Assembly (NCBI GenBank): GCA_964518645.1
Contig: CAZFGL010000034.1
Span: 1-18,600, forward strand
Origin: HGM13006 sp964518645
GTDB lineage: Bacteria; Bacillota; Clostridia; Oscillospirales; Oscillospiraceae
Direction of reading: 5' to 3'
Length of the DNA stretch: 18,600 nt
Both the position numbers and the translations under genes were made by a program. The notes below the pieces were generated by a model, which was not told the DNA's origin, did no database searches, and was given only the letters and a program-made list of their open reading frames with translations. Within the stretch, counting starts at the first letter, position 1. Each line of letters begins with the position of its first letter. Shown here one piece after another: positions 13,042 to 18,600 of the stretch.

Positions 13042-15087
13042 ATGGTCTTAACGGATTCTGTATCCGTCCTGAAAGGTGTGGGACAGGTACGTCAGCAGCA
13101 GCTTCAGAAGCTGGGGATCTGTACCCTTCAGGATTTGATCTGCTATTTCCCTCGGGATTATGAAGACCGAACCAGATTTCTCCCCATGAATCAGCTCCTC
13201 GTAGGCGAGCCAGCCTGCTTTCAGGCCATGGTAGTGTCAACGCCCCGCACCAGCTATGTCAAGCGAAACCTCATCTATACCAAATGTACCATTTCCGATA
13301 ATACCACCCAGCTCCGGGTCACATGGTTTAATCAGCCCTGGATGTCCGAACAGTTAAAAACCGGAGAAACCTATTATTTCTACGGCGCACTTGCCGGAGA
13401 TGAACGCCGCCATGAGATCCAGAATCCCATTGTGGAGCATGTCAATGCCCCACCTGTAGCCACCCGCTGCATCATCCCCGTCTATCCCCTTACAAAGGGG
13501 CTGACCTCCAAAATGCTTCAGCAGCTGATTGGTCAGGCACTGGAGGGCTGTCAGCATGAGATTTGGGAGCTTCTCCCCCCGGAAATCATGGCACAGGAGC
13601 AATTTCTACCTGTTGCGGAGGCCTATCGGCAGGTACACTGGCCCACAAACCCGGAGAAACTGAACGAGGCACGGCGCAGACTTGTGTTTGAAGAATTCTT
13701 CCTGTACTCACTGGGCTTGGGCCTTATGAAATCCCGCCACAGTCAGGAATCCAATTACCCCTGCACAAAATCCATTCCGGCACGGTTTTATGAGGCACTC
13801 CCCTTCCCCCTTACCGGCGCACAGAGCCGTGCATTAGACGAAATATCCAAAGACCTTATTTCCGGTCAAACCATGAATCGCCTGGTGCAGGGGGACGTAG
13901 GCTCCGGCAAAACCATGGTCGCACTGGGCGCGATCATGCAGGCCGTGGAGAACGGTTATCAGGCTGCACTGATGGCACCTACAGAACTGCTGGCAACTCA
14001 GCATTATCATACACTCTCCCGGTTCCTTGAGCCTCTGGGCATCTCCTGTATTCTGCTTACAGGCTCCACTCCCACCGTTCAGCGACGGCGGTATCTGGAT
14101 TACATGGCCGTAGGGGCTGCAAATGTGGTGATCGGAACCCACGCGCTGTTCAGTGATACCACAGGATTCAACAATCTTGGGCTGGTTGTTATAGACGAAC
14201 AACACCGCTTCGGCGTTCGTCAGCGTGCGGCCCTTGCGGCCAAGGGAAACGCCCCCCATGTGCTTGTGCTTTCAGCTACCCCCATTCCCCGGACACTGGC
14301 CTTGATCCTTTATGGTGATCTCAGCGTCTCCGTACTGGACGAATTACCTCCCGGACGGGAACCGGTGGAGACTTTTCTGGTTGGTTCCGGCTACCGCTCC
14401 CGGCTCAACGGCTTTATCCGCCGTCAGACAGATGAAGGCCATCAGGTTTACATCGTCTGTCCCGCAGTGGAGGACAGCGACGAGACCAATTTAACCTCTG
14501 CTGAGACGATTTTTGAAACCATGCAGCATATATTCCCGGACTTGAACATCGGCCTTGTCCACGGAAAGCTGAAGGGCGAAGCAAAGGACTACGCCATGTC
14601 AGCCTTCGCCCGGGGTGAAACTCAGATCCTCGTGGCTACCACTGTGATCGAGGTAGGTGTGGACGTTCCCAACGCCACCCTGATGGTGGTGGAGGATGCT
14701 GACCGGTTCGGACTGAGCCAGCTCCACCAGCTCCGTGGCCGTGTGGGACGGGGCGGGAATAAATCCTACTGCGTGCTGGTTTCCGACAACCGCAATCAGG
14801 ATACCCGCAAGCGTCTGAAGGCGCTCTGCGCCACCAATGACGGGTTTAAAATCTCCCAGCAGGATCTGGAGCTTCGTGGCCCCGGCGACTTTTTCGGCCA
14901 ACGACAGAGCGGACTGCCCTATTTTCATATGGCTTCTCTGGCTACGGATCTTAGTGTACTCCGGCAGGCGCAGGAAGCCTCCGCTGCCTTTCTCGTCGCC
15001 CACCCGAGCCAGGAGGATCCGGCAACCCAGGCACTGCTAACACGTGTACAGGCCCTGTTTGACAGCGCAGAGGATACCTTTAACTGA
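13042..15087 (+). CDS. recG: ATP-dependent DNA helicase RecG
   Basis: 681 residues, the normal length. RecG remodels stalled replication forks and branch-migrates Holliday junctions. The N-terminal wedge/OB domain (about 1-160) has the typical opening VLKGVGQVRQQQLQKLGI and DLICYFPRDYEDR. Helicase motifs follow: Walker A GDVGSGKT (284-291), MAPTELLA (311-318), DEQHRFG (385-391), LSATPIPRTLAL (410-421), LVHGKLKG (505-512), VATTVIEVGVDVPNA (531-545) and QLRGRVGR (563-570), then the RecG C-terminal signature DLELRGPGDFFGQRQSG (about 608-624). AAAGGAGG lies seven bases before the ATG. It lies 3.4 kb from a YloV-like gene end, and yloV and recG are near neighbours in Bacillus. Confidence 0.97.
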   Translation: MVLTDSVSVLKGVGQVRQQQLQKLGICTLQDLICYFPRDYEDRTRFLPMNQLLVGEPACFQAMVVSTPRTSYVKRNLIYTKCTISDNTTQLRVTWFNQPWMSEQLKTGETYYFYGALAGDERRHEIQNPIVEHVNAPPVATRCIIPVYPLTKGLTSKMLQQLIGQALEGCQHEIWELLPPEIMAQEQFLPVAEAYRQVHWPTNPEKLNEARRRLVFEEFFLYSLGLGLMKSRHSQESNYPCTKSIPARFYEALPFPLTGAQSRALDEISKDLISGQTMNRLVQGDVGSGKTMVALGAIMQAVENGYQAALMAPTELLATQHYHTLSRFLEPLGISCILLTGSTPTVQRRRYLDYMAVGAANVVIGTHALFSDTTGFNNLGLVVIDEQHRFGVRQRAALAAKGNAPHVLVLSATPIPRTLALILYGDLSVSVLDELPPGREPVETFLVGSGYRSRLNGFIRRQTDEGHQVYIVCPAVEDSDETNLTSAETIFETMQHIFPDLNIGLVHGKLKGEAKDYAMSAFARGETQILVATTVIEVGVDVPNATLMVVEDADRFGLSQLHQLRGRVGRGGNKSYCVLVSDNRNQDTRKRLKALCATNDGFKISQQDLELRGPGDFFGQRQSGLPYFHMASLATDLSVLRQAQEASAAFLVAHPSQEDPATQALLTRVQALFDSAEDTFN

Positions 15088-15100
15088 ATAAGAACCATTT

Positions 15101-15143
15101 CCCTCCCGATTCATATACTGTTACGACAGATAAATCGGGAGGG
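15101..15143 (+). promoter_or_regulatory. Hairpin holding the asnB ribosome-binding site
   Basis: A perfect 11-bp inverted repeat, CCCTCCCGATT/AATCGGGAGGG (15101-15111 with 15133-15143), encloses a smaller CTGT/ACAG hairpin (15118-15129). The 3' arm includes the asnB Shine-Dalgarno GGGAGGG, seven bases before the ATG. Followed by ATCTTTT it may also slow transcription past recG. It could hold asnB translation off unless opened. Confidence 0.7.
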
Positions 15144-15150
15144 ATCTTTT

Positions 15151-16962
15151 ATGTGTGGAATTGCCGGACAGCTAAACACCACAGGGCTTCCCAAACGAAG
15201 TCCGGACTTTTATCAAAAGCTTCTGGGTACCATGCAACATCGTGGCCCGGATCAGGAAGGGATCTGGCTCAGCGATCAATGTGCGCTCCTGCACCGCCGT
15301 CTCAGCGTCATGGATCCGGAACGGGGGCTTCAGCCCATGTCCATTGATGGAAACATCATCGTGTATAATGGCGAAATCTATAACGGGCCAGAGCTGCGTC
15401 AGGAACTAAGCTCCCATGGGGTAAGCTTTCTGACCAATTGTGACACAGAAGTGGTACTGCGCAGCTGGAACTACTGGGGCGAGGACTGTCTTGAGAGGCT
15501 TAACGGAATATTCGCCTTTGCAATTTATTCTCCTGCCCTGCGCACACTCACCTTCGCAAGGGATCCCATGGGGGTAAAGCCTCTGTTTTATGCACAAAGG
15601 GGCGGCAGTTTCTATTTTGCCTCAGAGCTGAAATCGCTGCTTACTTTCCCGGAGATCGAACCGGTGATCGACTCAGAGGGAATCTGTGAAATTCTCTTTC
15701 TGGGGCCGGGACGAACCCCGGGATGCGGGGTATTTAAGGACGTACACGAGGTTCTCCCGGGACAATGGGGGCGGTTCGACACAAACGGTCTCACTCTGAA
15801 TACTTACTGGAGCCTCCATGACGCCCCCTGTGCCGACAGTTTTTCGGAGGCATCCCACAGAACCCGTTGTCTCACGGAGGATGCCATACGCCGTCAGCTC
15901 ATCTCTGATGTCCCCATCGGAACATTTCTCTCCGGCGGACTGGATTCGTCCATTGTATCCGCTGTCGCTGCCAAAACTCTGGGTCAGATCGACACCTTTT
16001 CCGTAGATTACAGAGATAATAATTTATATTTTCAGTCCGGGAAATTTCAGCCCTCATCAGACAGTCCATATATGCGCCTGATGGCAGAACATATCGGTTC
16101 CAAAAGTCATCTGATTGAACTGGACACGCAGCCACTGGTTTCCGCCCTATTTGAAGCTGCCGAGGCAAGAGACCTGCCGGGTATGGCCGATGTGGACTGT
16201 TCCATGCTGCTTCTGTGCCGGGAGGCACGAAAAAACGCCACCGTCGTCCTGTCAGGAGAATGCGCCGACGAAATTTTCGGTGGGTACCCCTGGTTCCGGG
16301 ATCCGGAGATTCGGGCAACGGATGGTTTTCCATGGTCTCAAACCACCCGGTATCGTGCTGGATTTGTGGAAAAGGAACTGCTTGCCACCGTAACCCCGGA
16401 GGAATATGTCCATACCCGCTATGTTGACACGCTGAAAACCGTGGATGTATTGCCGGATACACCCCCTGAGGAACGGCGCATGAAGGAAATGATGGTACTG
16501 AACCTGAGGTGGTTCATGGCGACTCTTCTGGAACGGAAGGACAGGATGAGCATGTGGTCCGGCCTTGAGATCCGTGTTCCCTTCTGCGACAAACGAATCG
16601 TAGAATACCTGTACACCCTTCCATGGGCATATAAGAATCACAATCACACGGAAAAGGGGCTGCTTCGGCACGCATACCGGGATCTTCTTCCTGAGTCGAT
16701 CCTCAACCGCAAAAAAAGCCCCTACCCGAAAACATGGAACCCGGACTACATGCGTGCTGTATCAGACCTGCTCCGGGATGAGCTGTCGGGAACAAATTCA
16801 CCCCTGCTCTCATTCCTCAGAAAGGACGCTCTGCTGAATCTGTGCCATGAAAACCGGAGCATCCCCTGGTACGGACAGCTGATGACCACCCCTCAGACCA
16901 TTGCTTATTTCCTGCAAATGGCCCACTGGATGCGTGTAAACCATGTGCGGATCACATTTTAA
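15151..16962 (+). CDS. asnB: Asparagine synthetase, glutamine-hydrolysing (AsnB)
   Basis: 603 residues. Makes asparagine from aspartate, glutamine and ATP. The N-terminal Ntn glutaminase domain (1-about 200) begins MCGIAG with the nucleophile Cys2 after Met removal and has HRGPDQEG (30-37), RLSVMD, VYNGEIYN (71-78), TNCDTEVVL and ARDPMGVKPLFY (136-147). The synthetase domain carries the ATP pyrophosphatase loop LSGGLDSS (260-267), LSGECADEIFGGYPWF (367-382) and ERKDRMSMWSGLEIRVPFCD (461-480). Length is usual. The start at 15151 is required for Cys2, and the RBS GGGAGGG is seven bases away inside a hairpin. It follows recG by 63 bp; no clear promoter or T-box was seen in the gap, so it may rely on read-through. 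A strong hairpin follows the gene. Confidence 0.96.
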   Translation: MCGIAGQLNTTGLPKRSPDFYQKLLGTMQHRGPDQEGIWLSDQCALLHRRLSVMDPERGLQPMSIDGNIIVYNGEIYNGPELRQELSSHGVSFLTNCDTEVVLRSWNYWGEDCLERLNGIFAFAIYSPALRTLTFARDPMGVKPLFYAQRGGSFYFASELKSLLTFPEIEPVIDSEGICEILFLGPGRTPGCGVFKDVHEVLPGQWGRFDTNGLTLNTYWSLHDAPCADSFSEASHRTRCLTEDAIRRQLISDVPIGTFLSGGLDSSIVSAVAAKTLGQIDTFSVDYRDNNLYFQSGKFQPSSDSPYMRLMAEHIGSKSHLIELDTQPLVSALFEAAEARDLPGMADVDCSMLLLCREARKNATVVLSGECADEIFGGYPWFRDPEIRATDGFPWSQTTRYRAGFVEKELLATVTPEEYVHTRYVDTLKTVDVLPDTPPEERRMKEMMVLNLRWFMATLLERKDRMSMWSGLEIRVPFCDKRIVEYLYTLPWAYKNHNHTEKGLLRHAYRDLLPESILNRKKSPYPKTWNPDYMRAVSDLLRDELSGTNSPLLSFLRKDALLNLCHENRSIPWYGQLMTTPQTIAYFLQMAHWMRVNHVRITF

Positions 16963-16971
16963 GTAAAATCA

Positions 16972-17007
16972 GAGCCTTCCGGGAATCATCATTTTCCCGG
17001 AAGGCTC
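16972..17007. terminator. Terminator-like hairpin between convergent asnB and glgA
   Basis: A perfect 14-bp stem (16972-16985 with 16994-17007; GAGCCTTCCGGGAA and its complement) with an eight-base loop lies between the two convergent stop codons. The T-runs are short on both sides, but stem strength and place suggest bidirectional termination. Confidence 0.75.
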
Positions 17008-17022
17008 CTGTTATATCCGTAT

Positions 17023-18444
17023 TTATTTGTCCAAAAGGGCACCGTACAGGTCAATATACGCTGTTGCAGGTTCGTCCCAGGAGAAATCTTGCGTCATACA
17101 GTTTTTCTGGATCTCACACCATACTTTTTTATCTCTGTAGGCCTCCAGCGCCCGCTGCATGGCATCTCTAAGTCCCTCGGCGGTGTATTCTTCAAACACA
17201 AATCCACATCCCTCAGGGGAACCGGGGGCGTAAGGTAGAACCGTATCCTTCAGACCACCGGTAGCACGAACCACCGGCACTGCCCCATACCCCATTGCCT
17301 GAAGCTGAGAGGTGCCACAGGGCTCCACCTCAGAAGGCATCAAATAAATATCCGAGGAGGCATAAACCTCTGTTCCACGATACTCAGAATACGCGGTTAT
17401 GTCAACCTGTTTGGGATACTGATCCCGAAGCTCCAGCAGCGCTTTGCGCACTTCCTTTTTGCCGTCTCCGGTAATGTACAGCTGTGCACCATCGGCAAGG
17501 AACTGGGGCATAACCTCTACCAGAAGTTCAAAGCCCTTCCGGGGCAGCAGTCTGCTGACACAACCAAACACCGGTGCCTCCGCATCCACCACAAGCCCGT
17601 GGTTTTCCTGCATGCGCCGTTTGTTTTCCGCTCTTTCATCCAGCGAGTCCATATCATAGGGGTGCAGCACCCGGCTGTTGGCTCTGGGATTTAAATTCTT
17701 ATGGACACCGTTCCGGATCCCGATGATCTCATGTCTGGACAAGACACGGCTCAGGGCACCGGATTCGTCTCTGCTTTTCAGTTCCCGGGCATATGTGGGG
17801 CTGACAGTTGTAACGCAATCCGCTACTTCAACTGCCCCCTTCATCAGGTTTACATTACCATCCAGCTCCATGGTGCCCTCAGAAAACAGCACACCGGACA
17901 GGCCGAACACATCCGTCAGAGTCTCGTAACTGAAATCTCCCTGATATTCCACGTTATGAATGGTAAACAGGGTCTTGATTGCCCTGCTTTCCGGATGGAG
18001 CAGCTGATACTGGCGCAGATAGAAGGGAATCAGTGCCGTTTGCCAGTCGTTGCAGTGAACCACATCCGGGAACCATCCCAGATAATGCATGGACTGACAG
18101 ACCGCCATGGAGAAGAAAGCAAACCGGGCGTCATCATCCTCACACCCGTATATCTTCCCCCGGGCAAAATAAATATCATTCTCAACGAAATAATAGGCTA
18201 CCCCCTGATAAATCAGGCAGTAAAGCCCGCAATACAGGGTCTGCATACCAAGATCCAGCGTAAAATTGGTCACCAACTCCATCTGCTCCCGGTACTGTCT
18301 GGGAATCAGATCATACAAGGGCATGATCACATGGATATCCACCCCAAGTTCCTTCACCTTCTGTGGAAAGCCATAGGCAACGTCTCCCAATCCCCCATCC
18401 TTTGCAAAGGGATATGCCTCACTGACTGCATACAGGATTTTCAT
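17023..18444 (-). CDS. glgA: Glycogen (starch) synthase, GT5 family
   Basis: 473 residues. Adds glucose from ADP-glucose to alpha-1,4-glucan for carbon storage. Two Rossmann domains: N-terminal (1-about 230) with MKILYAVSEAYPFAKDGGLGDV, VVHCNDWQTALIP (128-140), TIHNVEYQG (161-169); C-terminal with GCVSRLLPRKGFELL (294-308), YITGDG, EPCGTSQLQAMGYG (374-387) and ATGGLKDTV (394-402). The ADP-glucose-binding Lys (K15) is kept, but the motif reads KDGGL where most bacterial enzymes have KTGGL, and the usual NGID..WNP reads NGVHKNLNP; this may mark a Firmicutes subgroup. The start at 18444 is chosen for GAGGTGG upstream and the conserved MKILYA beginning. No promoter is evident in the 70 bp before it, and no other glycogen genes are in the window. 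Confidence 0.94.
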   Translation of the reverse strand: MKILYAVSEAYPFAKDGGLGDVAYGFPQKVKELGVDIHVIMPLYDLIPRQYREQMELVTNFTLDLGMQTLYCGLYCLIYQGVAYYFVENDIYFARGKIYGCEDDDARFAFFSMAVCQSMHYLGWFPDVVHCNDWQTALIPFYLRQYQLLHPESRAIKTLFTIHNVEYQGDFSYETLTDVFGLSGVLFSEGTMELDGNVNLMKGAVEVADCVTTVSPTYARELKSRDESGALSRVLSRHEIIGIRNGVHKNLNPRANSRVLHPYDMDSLDERAENKRRMQENHGLVVDAEAPVFGCVSRLLPRKGFELLVEVMPQFLADGAQLYITGDGKKEVRKALLELRDQYPKQVDITAYSEYRGTEVYASSDIYLMPSEVEPCGTSQLQAMGYGAVPVVRATGGLKDTVLPYAPGSPEGCGFVFEEYTAEGLRDAMQRALEAYRDKKVWCEIQKNCMTQDFSWDEPATAYIDLYGALLDK

Positions 18445-18474
18445 AAATCCACCTCTTTTTTCTTCCCGCATAAA

Positions 18475-18508
18475 TGCCCACAGACGCGGAGAAATGCATC
18501 TGTGGGCA
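18475..18508 (-). terminator. Terminator-like hairpin downstream of the partial gene
   Basis: A perfect 10-bp stem TGCCCACAGA/TCTGTGGGCA (18475-18484 with 18499-18508) with a 14-base loop lies seven bases past the stop of the partial minus-strand gene and before glgA. The T content after it is low (TTTATG), so termination may be partial, allowing read-through to glgA. Confidence 0.6.
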
Positions 18509-18514
18509 ATAAAA

Positions 18515-18600
18515 TCATTCTGCGGAGATCAGATAATAGTAAACAGGCTGTCCGCCGGATACCAGAGTGACCTCAGCCTCAGGGCAAACCTCAGCGAAAA
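18515..18600 (-). CDS. C-terminal end of a probable DAK-domain (YloV/FakA-like) protein, partial
   Basis: The last 27 codons and a TGA lie in the window; the rest continues past the right edge. The peptide ends CPEAEVTLVSGGQPVYYYLISAE (quoted in part: GGQPVYYYLISAE). This closely resembles the C-terminus of the YloV/FakA family, where a GGQPLYxYLxSVE-like ending is typical; FakA is the fatty-acid kinase that makes acyl phosphate from exogenous fatty acids. Recognition is from memory and from a short stretch, so the family is probable and not proven. Location near recG agrees with the yloV-recG neighbourhood known in Bacillus. It is upstream of glgA on the same strand. Confidence 0.6.
   Translation of the reverse strand, partial: FAEVCPEAEVTLVSGGQPVYYYLISAE

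Noticed and set aside
11741..13240. Minus-strand open frame of 499 codons opposite malic enzyme and recG
   Set aside because: Antisense to two well-conserved genes; translation is Gly/Ser/His-rich without recognisable motifs.
15088..15150. T-box leader for asnB
   Set aside because: The gap is only 63 bp and lacks the T-box sequence and the specifier stem; only the RBS hairpin is present.
17701..18570. Plus-strand open frame opposite glgA
   Set aside because: Shadow of glgA; no RBS and no domain-like sequence.
1..18600. CRISPR array, insertion sequence or prophage
   Set aside because: No regularly spaced repeats, transposase, integrase or phage-like proteins were seen on either strand.

Overview
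This window looks like a chromosomal segment of a moderately GC-rich, spore-forming low-G+C-type Gram-positive (Clostridia, probably Oscillospirales/Oscillospiraceae). Signs of this are strong Shine-Dalgarno sites and sigma-A-type promoters before most genes, the spore germination protease gene gpr divergent from rpsT (an arrangement known in Firmicutes), a MazF/EndoA-type toxin, a surface protein with InlB-type repeats and a sortase-like tail, and a stand-alone membrane LTA-synthase-like enzyme. The species cannot be fixed from sequence reading alone. I see no phage, transposon or CRISPR array: this is core or near-core chromosome with a few accessory-looking genes.

Layout. 1-92: 3' half of a tRNA-Pro(GGG) and its terminator. 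115-2415, minus strand: TSCPD-domain protein, a 49-residue zinc-ribbon protein that length cut-offs would miss, MazF-type endoribonuclease, an unrecognised 158-residue protein, and (with its own promoter) a PglC/WcaJ-type sugar transferase. 2443-4849, minus: a secreted, wall-anchored modular protein with its own promoter and a hairpin-rich leader. 4915-7623, minus: an LTA-synthase-like phosphoglycerol transferase overlapping a YbaK-type aminoacyl-tRNA deacylase by four bases. 7673-8747, minus: uridine phosphorylase and a 65-residue membrane protein. 8777-10133, plus: a CapA-type metallophosphatase-fold protein. 10134-10407: a gap between convergent genes holding three DnaA-box-like 9-mers. 10408-11280, minus: gpr. 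11384-16962, plus: rpsT, malic enzyme followed by recG, and asnB. 16972-18600, minus: a convergent hairpin, glgA, and the last 27 codons of what looks like a DAK-domain (YloV/FakA-like) protein.

How the genes fit together. Three loci concern the cell surface (sugar transferase, LTA-synthase-like enzyme, CapA-like protein), plus the modular surface protein. The others are housekeeping: translation (rpsT, tRNA-Pro, YbaK editing), repair (recG), central metabolism (malic enzyme, uridine phosphorylase, AsnB, GlgA) and sporulation (gpr).

The most interesting points are regulatory and structural rather than a new multi-gene system: the DnaA-box cluster between convergent genes; three separate genes whose ribosome-binding sites lie in the 3' arm of a hairpin (zinc-ribbon protein, the 158-residue protein, asnB); a solitary mazF with an inverted repeat before it and no visible antitoxin gene; and a surface-protein gene with a patch of different base composition. 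I did not find convincing evidence of a wholly new defence or mobile system.
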